Assembly: GCA_024331095.1 (NCBI GenBank)
Contig: JANDJE010000002.1
Location: forward strand, 62,001 to 126,000
Length of the DNA stretch: 64,000 nt
Reading direction: 5' to 3'
From: Nitrospira sp.
GTDB taxonomy: Bacteria > Nitrospirota > Nitrospiria > Nitrospirales > Nitrospiraceae
Shown here piece by piece: positions 44,028 through 52,410 of this stretch (the stretch's first letter is position 1; every line of letters begins with the position of its first letter). The translations under genes and the position numbers were made by a program. The notes beneath the pieces are model-generated. The model ran no database searches, was not told the origin of the DNA, and saw nothing but the letters and a program-made list of their open reading frames with translations.

Positions 44028-45893
44028 ATGGCAGGATCAGCCGTATCGCCGCATCTGCTTACTTTTCTTCAGAATAAAGCGACTCAGCTCCGTATCGACA
44101 GCGTGCGCGCGACCAGTGAGGCCGGAAGCGGCCATCCGTCGAGCTGCTGTTCCGCGGCCGACATCGTCGCCGTTTTGTTCTTTTCCGTGATGCGGTACGA
44201 TCCTCACAATCCCAAGGCCCCCAACAGCGATCGCTTCGTTCTATCTAAAGGCCATGCGGCACCGCTCCTCTACGCAGCGTGGGCGGAGGCAGGGCTGTTT
44301 CCGACCGACGATCTTTTGAAATTACGAACCTTGACCTCGGACCTCGAAGGCCATCCGACCCCTCGTTTGCCGTTCGTCGATATGGCGACCGGCTCCCTGG
44401 GTCAGGGACTGGCCGTCGGCGTGGGACTGGCATTGAACGCCAAACGGCTTGAGAAAAACGGCGCTCGGACGTATGTCTTGATGGGAGATGGAGAATCCGT
44501 CGAAGGTTCCGTCTGGGAATCCGTCGAACTGGCGCGACACTTTAAACTTGATAATCTCTGCGCCATCGTGGACGTCAATCGCTTGGGACAAAGCGATCCT
44601 ACGATGCTGCAACACGACATGCAGGCGTATAAAGCCCGCTGGCGCGGATTCGGATGGAACGCGCTGGTCGTGGACGGCCACAACCATAAGGCTTTGCTGG
44701 CGGCGTTCGCCGAAGCGGCGAAGGTCAAAGGCAAGCCCACCGTCTTGCTGGCCAAAACGCTCAAAGGCAAAGGTATCTCCTTTATGGAGAATCACCCGAG
44801 TTGGCACGGGAAACCGATTCCCAAGGGCACCGAATCTCAAAAGGCCATTGACGAATTGACGCGGCTTATCAAGCCGAGCAAAGCCGCTCCGAAAATCAAA
44901 CCGCTTTCCCCGCCGACCCACCGCCCAAAACCGACAAAGTCCATGGCATCCCCCTCATATAAACCGGGCGATCTCGTTGCGACACGTGAAGCCTTCGGGA
45001 CGGCCCTTGTCGCGCTCGGCGAAGCCGATTCTTCCGTCGTCGCCCTTGACGCCGATGTCAAGAACTCCACTTATACGGACAAATTCGCAAAACAGTTTCC
45101 CGATCGCTTTTTTGAAAATTTTATCGCCGAGCAGAACATGGTGGGCGCGGCCGCCGGCCTTGCCGCCTGCGGGAAGGTTCCCTTCGTCGCCACCTTTGCC
45201 GCATTCTTCACACGCGCCTATGACTTCATCCGCATGGCCGCCATCAGCGAATCAAACATCAAACTGGTCGGCACTCACGTCGGCGTCAGCATCGGTGAAG
45301 ATGGCCCGTCCCAAATGGGGCTCGAAGACATCGCCATGATGGCCGCGCAACCGGAAGTGACGGTTCTTTACCCCTCGGATGCGACGGCAACTCATCGGCT
45401 TGTCGAAGCGGCTGCCAGGCGCAAGGGAATGACGTATATCCGCACCGGCAGACCGAAAACGCCCGTCCTGTATGGACCGGAGGAATCGTTTCACATCGGA
45501 GGCAGTAAAGTTCTGCGGCAAAGCTCGGCCGATTCTCTCACCATCGTGGCGGCCGGCGTCACGCTCTTTGAAGCGTTGAAGGCGCACGATGAGTTACAAG
45601 CCGCAGGAATATCCGTCCGTGTAATCGATCTGTATAGCATTGTTCCCATCGATCGCACCACCTTGCTCGACAGCGCCAGAGCGACGCAGAACCGCATCCT
45701 GACCGTGGAAGATCATTACGCCCACGGCGGTCTGGGGGACGCCGTGCTGAACGCGGTCTCGACGGAAGGGATCAAGGTCCACAAGCTCGCCGTACGCCAG
45801 ATTCCCCACAGCGGCAAGCCGGAAGAATTGATCGACCATTATGGCATCGGGGCTCGGGCGATCGTCGAAGCCGTGAATCACATCGTCAAGTAA
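44028..45893 (+). CDS. tkt: Transketolase
   Basis: Transketolase moves two-carbon units between sugar phosphates in the pentose phosphate or Calvin pathways. The 621-aa protein has the TPP motif GDGESVEGSVWESVELARHFKLDN and the N-terminal TSEAGSGHPSSCCSAADI. It also has HGHAAP-like SKGHAAPLLYA and the pyrimidine-domain segment FIAEQNMVGAAAGLA. A proline/lysine-rich linker near residue 300 joins the two halves, which some bacteria encode as separate genes. ATG 44028 follows AAAGGAG, and the longer frame from TTG 43923 overlaps the promoter. Its shorter linker sets it apart from the ~660-residue Tkt of proteobacteria. Confidence 0.94.
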   Translation: MAGSAVSPHLLTFLQNKATQLRIDSVRATSEAGSGHPSSCCSAADIVAVLFFSVMRYDPHNPKAPNSDRFVLSKGHAAPLLYAAWAEAGLFPTDDLLKLRTLTSDLEGHPTPRLPFVDMATGSLGQGLAVGVGLALNAKRLEKNGARTYVLMGDGESVEGSVWESVELARHFKLDNLCAIVDVNRLGQSDPTMLQHDMQAYKARWRGFGWNALVVDGHNHKALLAAFAEAAKVKGKPTVLLAKTLKGKGISFMENHPSWHGKPIPKGTESQKAIDELTRLIKPSKAAPKIKPLSPPTHRPKPTKSMASPSYKPGDLVATREAFGTALVALGEADSSVVALDADVKNSTYTDKFAKQFPDRFFENFIAEQNMVGAAAGLAACGKVPFVATFAAFFTRAYDFIRMAAISESNIKLVGTHVGVSIGEDGPSQMGLEDIAMMAAQPEVTVLYPSDATATHRLVEAAARRKGMTYIRTGRPKTPVLYGPEESFHIGGSKVLRQSSADSLTIVAAGVTLFEALKAHDELQAAGISVRVIDLYSIVPIDRTTLLDSARATQNRILTVEDHYAHGGLGDAVLNAVSTEGIKVHKLAVRQIPHSGKPEELIDHYGIGARAIVEAVNHIVK

Positions 45894-46044
45894 TACGCTT
45901 TCCCGGTTCCCTCGCTCCGCCGGACCGCTTTTCCCCGGCGACACAGACCGTTCGGGTTGTACAGCAAGGTGTTGCTCCCTCTGACATCATCAGCCATAGC
46001 AGTTCCTCAAGAAGCCCCCATACCGCCCACGACCGTCATCGCCA

Positions 46045-46073
46045 TTGAAAGAGTGCGTCACGTGATGTATGGT
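46045..46073 (+). promoter_or_regulatory. Candidate promoter for the HMA-like gene
   Basis: TTGAAA (46045-46050), a 17-bp spacer and TATGGT (46068-46073) match the consensus at 4/6 for both hexamers. The gene starts about 100 bp downstream. The 284-bp intergenic region after tkt shows only a weak bulged hairpin near 45910-45935 that could terminate tkt. Confidence 0.42.
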
Positions 46074-46177
46074 GCACACATCGCATGGAGACGTTTATAG
46101 GCCGACGTCAAACGAAGGACGAAGACAAGTCATTTAGGTGAGGCCTCAGTCTCTCCGAAACGTAAGGAAGTATGATC

Positions 46178-46534
46178 ATGAAGTTTCTCCGGACATTGCT
46201 TCTCGTCACGATCACGAGCATTCTTTCGATCAGTGGGGACCTTTACGCCGAGCAGCGAGTGAATGATCGCATTGCCCTGACCCTTTCGGGATCCGATTGC
46301 GCGGCGCACCGCGAGCAGATCGGCAAAAGGCTGTATCAGATCCCTGGAGTCAAACGTGTCGACATGGACCTTGTCGAGGGGCACGTGCTGATTGACCGGA
46401 TCCGAGATCAGCTCACGGTCGATGATTTTAAGGCGATCGTGAACGAAGTCATTCCGCCCGGCAGCCGGTGTCGTGCGGAATTCATAGAAGGTTGCATCTC
46501 CGTGGGTCCGATGGCATCCGATCCTTCTCCCTGA
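46178..46534 (+). CDS. Small secreted HMA-like protein without CxxC
   Basis: The 118-aa protein has a signal peptide (MKFLRTLLLVTITSILSISG, cleavage near LYAEQ). A ferredoxin-like fold of the heavy-metal-associated type follows: ALTLSGSDCAAHREQIGKRL, QIPGVKRVDMDLVEGHVLID, and a helix with DDFKAIVNEV. The usual metal site MxCxxC is replaced by DCAAH, and two more cysteines lie near the C-terminus. It is probably periplasmic. Metal binding is uncertain. ATG 46178 was preferred over 46172 because AAGGAAG is then at a better distance. It is convergent with the cupin gene. Confidence 0.7.
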   Translation: MKFLRTLLLVTITSILSISGDLYAEQRVNDRIALTLSGSDCAAHREQIGKRLYQIPGVKRVDMDLVEGHVLIDRIRDQLTVDDFKAIVNEVIPPGSRCRAEFIEGCISVGPMASDPSP

Positions 46535-46583
46535 CACCGGCAGGTCCAAAGCAGTGGGAAGAGTTTCCGCGCAAGCTTTCCAA

Positions 46584-46901
46584 TTACGGATTCGGCGCAA
46601 CGAACACCAGCACTCTGAGGCGTTTCCCTGTGTGGTTGACCACGCCATGTTCCTTGCCCGCCGGAGCGATCGTTCCCTGCCCTTCACCGAGCACTCGCCT
46701 GTCCGCCCCGACTTGAAACGTCCCCTCTCCCTCCAAGACAAAATAGATCTTATCCTGCTCGCCGTGCGTGTGTCCCTTTTGCTCCTGCCCCGGCTCAAAA
46801 CAATAGATGTCGCAGAACAATCGCTTCGTCTCAAAGATGTTGTTCTTTTTCATTTTCTCGCCGCTGAATTGCTGATAATCGGCCCAACTCACCACCTTCA
46901 T
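46584..46901 (-). CDS. Small cupin-domain protein
   Basis: The 105-aa single-domain cupin has motif 1 GHTHGEQDKIYFVLEGEGTF and motif 2 with APAGKEHGVVN. The metal ligands His-His and the second-motif His are in place, and Gln/Glu positions fit. It is cytoplasmic. Small cupins bind metal ions and may be isomerases, dioxygenases or ligand sensors; none can be chosen here. The ATG follows AAAGGAG. It lies after the coiled-coil protein gene on the same strand with a 45-bp gap, so the two may be co-transcribed. Confidence 0.85.
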   Translation of the reverse strand: MKVVSWADYQQFSGEKMKKNNIFETKRLFCDIYCFEPGQEQKGHTHGEQDKIYFVLEGEGTFQVGADRRVLGEGQGTIAPAGKEHGVVNHTGKRLRVLVFVAPNP

Positions 46902-46946
46902 GGGCGGACTCCTTTCAAATCCCGTTTTTCTTGATCTTTGGTTGCA

Positions 46947-47375
46947 TTACGGCACACGAGACATCACTTTCCGGCAAGCATCTTTCAACTCCTCGATGGT
47001 GGTCTCTACACTTGACCTGATGACATGCCACTTCTCATCGGTCGTGGTCTGCATTTTATTCAACTGCTCTTTAAGCATATCCCTTTTCTTTTCAAGTTCG
47101 TTGATCGATTCTTGAAGATCCGCCCTTGCTGAGGCAGACATGTCGCGGACCTTGCCCTGCAAGACAGCGATCTGCTTCTGAACGGCGGTTAACTCTTCAT
47201 GGGCCGCCCGCTGAAAGGCCTCTTTCTGCTGAATCGTATATTTTTTCACCGTTTCGACCGTCTCTCTCGCCTCTTTCGTGATTTTCCCCGTGTCAGCCTG
47301 CGATGAGATTGCCGCCCCCAAACACAACGCTCCTGTCAGGAACAACAGAACGACAAAACGACCATCTCTCATCAT
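46947..47375 (-). CDS. Periplasmic coiled-coil protein
   Basis: The 142-aa protein has a signal peptide (FVVLLFLTGALCLGAAISSQA, cleavage near QADTG). It is then almost entirely helical with heptad-like patterns (AVQKQIAVLQGKVRDM, LQESINELEKKRDMLKEQL). I know no function for it; such proteins can be periplasmic chaperones or structural spacers. The start ATGATG follows GGGGAGAG. It is divergent from the cytochrome c gene. A weak minus-strand promoter, GTGATT-N17-TATACT, lies at 47457-47429. Confidence 0.75.
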   Translation of the reverse strand: MMRDGRFVVLLFLTGALCLGAAISSQADTGKITKEARETVETVKKYTIQQKEAFQRAAHEELTAVQKQIAVLQGKVRDMSASARADLQESINELEKKRDMLKEQLNKMQTTTDEKWHVIRSSVETTIEELKDACRKVMSRVP

Positions 47376-47530
47376 CTGTCTCTCCCCGCTATTTCCCCGC
47401 CGATTAGCCCTCTTAATACATGAGCCGGAGTATAAATGACTCGCTCAGCGGAATCACGTCCACAAACCTTCTGGGGAAACAGGCTCGTCGTTCTTTGTTT
47501 GCAGGACACTGGAAATTTTTTCCGAATATA

Positions 47531-47559
47531 TTTAGAGAACCGACCGTTTGTGCTATAGT
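47531..47559 (+). promoter_or_regulatory. Promoter for the cytochrome c gene
   Basis: TTTAGA (47531-47536), a 17-bp spacer and TATAGT (47554-47559) match consensus at 4/6 and 5/6, with TGC just before the -10 (extended form). The leader to the ATG at 47661 would be about 95 nt. Confidence 0.6.
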
Positions 47560-47660
47560 TACCGGCTGTTTGCAGGTAGCGCATGCGTGCGAGGCCCGAC
47601 GATTCAGAATCAAACTGCATCAACCCACACCTTATCCCAGATAAATTTAAGGAGGTGCAA

Positions 47661-48122
47661 ATGACCCGGAGAATGGTTCGGTTGTCAGTCATGGTCATGG
47701 GAGGCGTTCTCCTTTTTTCGGGAGGCATGGCCTCGGCCGAAGATTTGCCTCCCTTGCCCCCTGTTCCCCCTGAATACGCGGACAAAAAAATGCCGGCCGG
47801 CGGATGGACCGATCCCAAATTTATTGAAGAAGGACGCAAGATCTATTTGGGCGAGTTGAAAACCGACGTCAACTGCGCCAGTTGCCACGGAAAGGACGGC
47901 AAGCCGGTGAAAAAGGGCGCCCGTGACCTTCGCGACCCCAAGATCGTGTGTCGTTATTCTGACGCCTACTGGTTCTGGCGCATAGCGGAAGGGATTCCCA
48001 AGACAAAGATGAAAGCGAACAAGGGGCTGTTGACGGACGAACAGATTTGGCAGGTGATGGCTTACGAAAATCAGTTTTCTCACGATGGAAAGCCTGCCGA
48101 TCGTTCCTGTTATAAACCTTGA
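47661..48122 (+). CDS. Periplasmic monohaem c-type cytochrome
   Basis: The 153-aa protein has a signal peptide ending SA|EDLP (about residue 26). It has one haem-binding motif CASCH (Cys72, Cys75, His76) and a likely distal Met in KTKMKANKG. The proline-rich start of the mature protein (LPPLPPVPPEYADKKMP) is unusual. It is a class I-like electron carrier of the periplasm, and its redox partner is unknown. The ATG follows AAGGAGGTG. It is transcribed alone from a good promoter and ends at a strong terminator. Confidence 0.88.
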   Translation: MTRRMVRLSVMVMGGVLLFSGGMASAEDLPPLPPVPPEYADKKMPAGGWTDPKFIEEGRKIYLGELKTDVNCASCHGKDGKPVKKGARDLRDPKIVCRYSDAYWFWRIAEGIPKTKMKANKGLLTDEQIWQVMAYENQFSHDGKPADRSCYKP

Positions 48123-48152
48123 GTTGAGTATCTGTTCCCTGCCGAGTTCTCC

Positions 48153-48190
48153 GAGGGGGGAGAGGCTGAAGCCCTCCCCCCTCTTCTTGT
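48153..48190 (+). terminator. Intrinsic terminator after the cytochrome c gene
   Basis: A 10-bp perfect stem, GAGGGGGGAG (48153-48162) and CTCCCCCCTC (48174-48183), encloses an 11-nt loop that can itself pair (GGC/GCC) and is followed by TTCTTGT. The T-run is short, but the stem is very stable. Confidence 0.75.
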
Positions 48191-48374
48191 CCTCCTGAGA
48201 CGGTCTGCTTAAGCCAAGAGCCATTCCGCCGAAGCCGGACGAAGACACCGGCCGACCCGAAATCGGTCCAAAGTTCCTCCGGTTTCCAACCCGCTAAACT
48301 TCGAGCCGTCACAAGCCGACAAAGGAGTATGTCGCTCCAAAACGCCACGATGCCTGAGAGGGGGAGTCGTCTTC

Positions 48375-49238
48375 GTGTCTCTTGATTCCCAAATCACGAC
48401 CGCTCCGCTGGAGAGGCTCCAGCAGATTCTGTCCCACAAGGTTGAGAGCGGCGCGCTTGAGCTGCCGTTACTGCCTCGAGTGGCAAGCGAAGTGATGGCG
48501 TTGACGTCGGATCCGTCGGCCGACGCGGCCAAATTATCTGCGCTGATTCATAAAGATCAGGCGCTTGCGGCCCACGTGCTGCGCATCGCCAATTCTCCGG
48601 CCTATATGCCCAGAAGTCCCGTCGTTTCCCTTCAGCATGCGGTCGCCATGTTGGGCATCAATCTGTTGTCGGAAATCGCCTTTACCGCCTCGTTGAAGGC
48701 CGGAGCGTTTCAAGTTCCGGGCTACGAAGAGGATGTCAGGACGCTCTGGCAACATTCCTTGGCCAGCGGCGCGTTCGCAAAAGAAGTCGCTCGAACGCGA
48801 CGGGTCAACGTGGAAAGCGCCTACCTGTGCGGCCTTCTCCACGAAATCGGCAAACCGGTCGTGCTGCGGGCGGTCACAACGATCGCGCGGGAACAAAACA
48901 TTTCGCTCGACCGACCGACGCTGAACATCATGATCGAAGGCCACCATTCAAGAATCGGAAGCCTCATCGGAGAAAAATGGGGCCTGCCTCGACAAGTCAT
49001 CGAGGCCACGCAATACTATGCCGACTATGATCATGCTCCTTCCTTCCGCCAGGAATGCGTCCTCACGTGCATTGCCGATCGGTTGGCCACCCATCTGCTT
49101 CGCCCCGACGACATGCCCGAAGAAGTCCTGCGAGACCACCCGGCCTTCGCGGAATTGAACCTTTATCCCGGCGACGTCGCACAATTGGTGAACGGTAAAG
49201 ACAAGGTGCTTGCCGTCGTACAATCGATGAACCTATGA
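48375..49238 (+). CDS. HDOD-domain signalling protein
   Basis: The 287-aa protein is a full HDOD domain: LPLLPRVASEVMALTSDPSAD, the helix with LSALIHKDQALAAHVLRIANS, AVAMLGINLLSEI, and GLLHEIGKPVVL. The HD-like dyad is not a full phosphodiesterase motif. HDOD proteins act as regulators in motility, biofilm and second-messenger networks. It starts at GTG 48375 with GGGGAG upstream and overlaps sthA by 4 bp (ATGA). A PilZ protein follows sthA, so a c-di-GMP link is plausible but inferred. Confidence 0.87.
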   Translation: MSLDSQITTAPLERLQQILSHKVESGALELPLLPRVASEVMALTSDPSADAAKLSALIHKDQALAAHVLRIANSPAYMPRSPVVSLQHAVAMLGINLLSEIAFTASLKAGAFQVPGYEEDVRTLWQHSLASGAFAKEVARTRRVNVESAYLCGLLHEIGKPVVLRAVTTIAREQNISLDRPTLNIMIEGHHSRIGSLIGEKWGLPRQVIEATQYYADYDHAPSFRQECVLTCIADRLATHLLRPDDMPEEVLRDHPAFAELNLYPGDVAQLVNGKDKVLAVVQSMNL

Positions 49239-50653
49239 GCGGACCTCTTGCCTTCGACATCATCGTGATCGGGGCCGGACCGGCCGGCCAAAAAGCGGCG
49301 ATTCAAGGCGCCAAAGCCGGAAAACGCGTCGCGCTCATCGAACGGGAGCGCGGCATCGGCGGCAGTTGCGTGTACCGCGGAACGATTCCCAGCAAGACCT
49401 TGAGGGAAAGCGCGTTGCATTTGGACCGACTCCAGCGCGCCAGCAAGGCATTCGACTTCAGCTTGAGACCGGATATGCAAATCTCGGCGCTGCTTAGTCG
49501 GCTTGAAGAGGTCGTCCGGGCGCATGATAGGTTCATGAGCCTTCAATTGCGACGAAACGGCATCCATCTCTTCCATGGGCTGGCTCGGTTCCGCACCACG
49601 ACTGTCGTTGAAATGGAAACGGTCGATGGAGCCAGTCAACTCTTGACCGCTCAAACCATTATTCTCGCCACCGGCTCACGACCGCGGAACCCCGAAGACA
49701 TCCCCGTCGATCATGAACACATTCTTGACAGCGACTCGTTGCTTTCGATGATCTATTTGCCCCGATCCTTGACGATCATCGGCGGAGGCGTCATCGGTTG
49801 TGAATATGCGTCGATTTTTTCACTTTTGGGCACGGAGGTCACGCTCATCGATCGCGCGCCGATGCCTCTTCAATTCATGGACCAGGATCTTGTGCGCCAA
49901 TTCATCGTCAGCTTCGAATTGAAAGGCGGACGCTATCTCGGGGGGCAAACGGTTCGGGAAGTCCGATGGGACGGCGCCGCTCATGTTGTGACGACGTTGG
50001 GGGATGGACTTACCATTAAGAGCGAAAAACTCCTGGTCGCGTTGGGCCGGCAAGCCAATCTGGAAGATCTCAATCTCAAAGCGGCGGGGATCACGGTCAC
50101 CCCGAAAGGAACCGTGCCGGTCAACGAGTATTGCCAAACGGACGTGCCGAACATCTACGCCGTCGGCGACATGGTCGGCCCGCCCGCCCTGGCGTCGAAA
50201 GCCATGGAACAGGGGCGCAGGGCCGTTCGGCACGCGCTCGGCCTGCCGGTCGGAGACGCCGCCTCGACCATCCCGGTCGGAATCTACACGATCCCCGAAA
50301 TGGCCAGTATCGGCCTGGACGAACGAAGCGCCCGCGAGCGGTATCGCGCGCCTCTCGTCGGCCGAGCCAAATTCGAGGAAGTCGCGCGCGCCCAAATTTC
50401 CGGCGCCGGCCAGGGCCTCCTCAAAATGGTGGCAGATCCGTCGGGAGAGCGATTGCTGGGCGTGCAAGTCGTGGGAGACTCGGCGACGGAATTGGTTCAC
50501 ATCGGGCAGTTGGCCCTTCAACAAGGAGCCACCATCGAATCGTTTATCGACAACGTCTTCAACTTTCCCACGTACGCCGAGGCGTACCGGGTGGCGGCCT
50601 TGGACATTCTCGGCCAGGCCTACAAAATCAAGGCGACTCCTGAAGCAGCCTGA
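49235..50653 (+). CDS. sthA: Soluble pyridine-nucleotide transhydrogenase-like flavoprotein
   Basis: The 472-aa protein has the FAD motif IIVIGAGPAGQKAA, the NAD motif IIGGGVIGCEYAS and the C-terminal dimerisation domain ending NFPTYAEAYRVAALD. The active-site region reads GGSCVYRGTIPSKTL: it has Cys45, but Thr50 replaces the second cysteine of dihydrolipoamide dehydrogenases. This one-Cys pattern is the hallmark of SthA, which balances NADH and NADPH. Its exact reaction should be treated as probable. It overlaps the HDOD gene by 4 bp. Confidence 0.86.
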   Translation: MSGPLAFDIIVIGAGPAGQKAAIQGAKAGKRVALIERERGIGGSCVYRGTIPSKTLRESALHLDRLQRASKAFDFSLRPDMQISALLSRLEEVVRAHDRFMSLQLRRNGIHLFHGLARFRTTTVVEMETVDGASQLLTAQTIILATGSRPRNPEDIPVDHEHILDSDSLLSMIYLPRSLTIIGGGVIGCEYASIFSLLGTEVTLIDRAPMPLQFMDQDLVRQFIVSFELKGGRYLGGQTVREVRWDGAAHVVTTLGDGLTIKSEKLLVALGRQANLEDLNLKAAGITVTPKGTVPVNEYCQTDVPNIYAVGDMVGPPALASKAMEQGRRAVRHALGLPVGDAASTIPVGIYTIPEMASIGLDERSARERYRAPLVGRAKFEEVARAQISGAGQGLLKMVADPSGERLLGVQVVGDSATELVHIGQLALQQGATIESFIDNVFNFPTYAEAYRVAALDILGQAYKIKATPEAA

Positions 50654-50726
50654 CCATTCGTCTCTCGACCGGCGACGGCAGGAAGGTCCGGCAGCGTCAA
50701 CCGACGGATCGATTCTCCGGGCTTCT

Positions 50727-51074
50727 ATGGACAAACGTCGACACCCACGGTTTCCCGTTGGTTTTCGCAGCTCCTTCAGCTCCATCAACGTCGTATCCGG
50801 AGACGGGATCCTGCAAGACCTTTCTCTTTACGGCTGCAAAATATCCAGCGCCGTGCACGTGCGGCCCGGAACCGGAATAGAGTTGTCCATCGAAGCGCCG
50901 AACGACGGACTTCCCATTCGGATCAACCAGGCCGTCGTGCGTTGGTCCGGCAATGGATGGTTCGGTTTGGAGTTTCTTGATATCCGTGAAACGGAATGGA
51001 CCAGGCTCCAGCGGCTGGTCAAAGCGGTGGGAAAAGAACCGTATCAGTGTCGGGCCGAGGATGAGAAAGCATGA
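50727..51074 (+). CDS. PilZ-domain protein (c-di-GMP receptor)
   Basis: The 115-aa single-domain protein begins MDKRRHPRFPV, with the RxxxR motif that grips cyclic di-GMP, and has the second motif LQDLSLYGCKI, matching (D/N)xSxxG. PilZ proteins transmit c-di-GMP levels to motility or polysaccharide machinery. The ATG at 50727 has only a poor ribosome-binding site, and a longer frame is antisense-free but lies inside sthA. It probably belongs to the HDOD-sthA transcript (73-bp gap). Confidence 0.82.
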   Translation: MDKRRHPRFPVGFRSSFSSINVVSGDGILQDLSLYGCKISSAVHVRPGTGIELSIEAPNDGLPIRINQAVVRWSGNGWFGLEFLDIRETEWTRLQRLVKAVGKEPYQCRAEDEKA

Positions 51075-51158
51075 CGGCAGAATGACGAGGCCGATCGACT
51101 CGTTCGCGCAAGCTTGCGTCGGAGCCAACGACCGGCAAAGGCGGCACGAGGAGTTCGT

Positions 51159-52313
51159 TCATCCCTTGTCCAGCTCAAAGACCTTTGGAAACCTGGTGAG
51201 ATTCCGGCATCCGTCTCTCGTCACCACCACCATATCTTCGATGCGGACGGCTCCCAATCCCGGATAGTAGAGACCGGGTTCGACCGTGACGACGTGTCCT
51301 TCTTGAAGCAACGACCCCGTCCTGCTGATGCGGGGGGCCTCGTGAATGTCGAGCCCGACGCCGTGACCGGTTCCGTGAAAATATCCCTGCATCCGTCCGT
51401 TGACTTTCCCCGTCTTGTAACCGGCTTTCTCAAACCGCTCGCAGATGCCCTGGTGGATCTTCCTCCCGTCCGCTCCGTCCTTGATTTTGGAAACGGCTTC
51501 TTCTTGGGCGTCTTTGACGGTCCGATACAATCGTTTGAGGTCCGCGCTCGCCGGTCCGCGAACGACGGTGCGGGACATGTCCGCAAAATATCGACTGACG
51601 GCGGATCGGGGAAACACGTCGAAAATGATACTGCGCCCGGCCGGCAACGGCCCGGCGCCCTCGTGATGGGGATCACAGGCTTGCTCGCCGCCGGCCACGA
51701 TCGTGTGCTGAGCCACGCAATCCCGTTCCATGAGCCTGACGTTGATCAGTTTCTTGATCCGCTCGGACGTCAGATACTCTCCGTCCAGCCACAGTCCGCC
51801 CTTCTTGACGGTGGACCGACGCAACGCCGCCATCGCCTCCGCGACGGCTTCCTCCGTCGCCCGCTGAGTTTCTTCAATATGACGAATTTCCTCGGCCGTC
51901 TTCACCGCGCGCCGCTCGTAAAACGGATCGCGTTTCGCCGTCAGCCGGTATCCTAATTCCTGCAACCTGGCGGCGTGAGCGAATGGAAAATTGGCCGGAA
52001 CCAAAATTCTTTTGATTTTTTCCTTTTTCAACAATGTATCGACGATATCGACCGCCGTCGGGTCCTGCACTCCATGCCTCTTGGCCAGACGTTCCAACTC
52101 GGAATAGGAAAGAACCCGATCCACCGAGGCTTGAGACTTGGCGCGATCCAACTCCAAATCGCTCATGACGAGCAAGCGCTCGCCTTTGATTTCAAGAAAA
52201 ATGAAGGGATCCGGCGCCATGAATCGGGTCGCATAATACAGATTGGAATCGTACTCGCTGGCGGCGATGAAGAGAACGGCGCTGTCCGCGTGCAACTCCG
52301 CGAGGGGTTTCAT
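51159..52313 (-). CDS. M24-family metallopeptidase (Xaa-Pro aminopeptidase/prolidase-like)
   Basis: The 384-aa protein has a creatinase-like N-terminal domain and a pita-bread catalytic domain. Its metal ligands are visible: Asp in IIFDVFP, Asp in YFADMSRT, His in FHGTGHGVGLDIHE, Glu in VTVEPGLYY, and Glu in VRIEDMVVV. Such enzymes remove N-terminal residues before proline or cleave dipeptides ending in proline. Cytoplasmic location is likely. It has its own promoter and faces the PilZ gene convergently. Confidence 0.9.
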   Translation of the reverse strand: MKPLAELHADSAVLFIAASEYDSNLYYATRFMAPDPFIFLEIKGERLLVMSDLELDRAKSQASVDRVLSYSELERLAKRHGVQDPTAVDIVDTLLKKEKIKRILVPANFPFAHAARLQELGYRLTAKRDPFYERRAVKTAEEIRHIEETQRATEEAVAEAMAALRRSTVKKGGLWLDGEYLTSERIKKLINVRLMERDCVAQHTIVAGGEQACDPHHEGAGPLPAGRSIIFDVFPRSAVSRYFADMSRTVVRGPASADLKRLYRTVKDAQEEAVSKIKDGADGRKIHQGICERFEKAGYKTGKVNGRMQGYFHGTGHGVGLDIHEAPRISRTGSLLQEGHVVTVEPGLYYPGLGAVRIEDMVVVTRDGCRNLTRFPKVFELDKG

Positions 52314-52367
52314 GAACTAAGAAGAGGAAAGAAAGGGTGCATCATGGTCGGGATCGGACTTCGAGGG

Positions 52368-52396
52368 ATGCTAGCATGAGGAACCTCACCGGTCAA
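52368..52396 (-). promoter_or_regulatory. Promoter for the M24 peptidase gene
   Basis: Minus-strand TTGACC (52396-52391), a 17-bp spacer and TAGCAT (52373-52368), with TGC before the -10. It sits between the AsmA-type gene's stop and the peptidase start, about 55 bp upstream of the ATG. Confidence 0.6.
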
Positions 52397-52410
52397 GAAA
52401 AGCGAGGCGC

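Noticed and set aside
50004-50726. Long extension of the PilZ frame.
   Set aside because: It lies in sthA. The PilZ domain begins at the internal ATG 50727.
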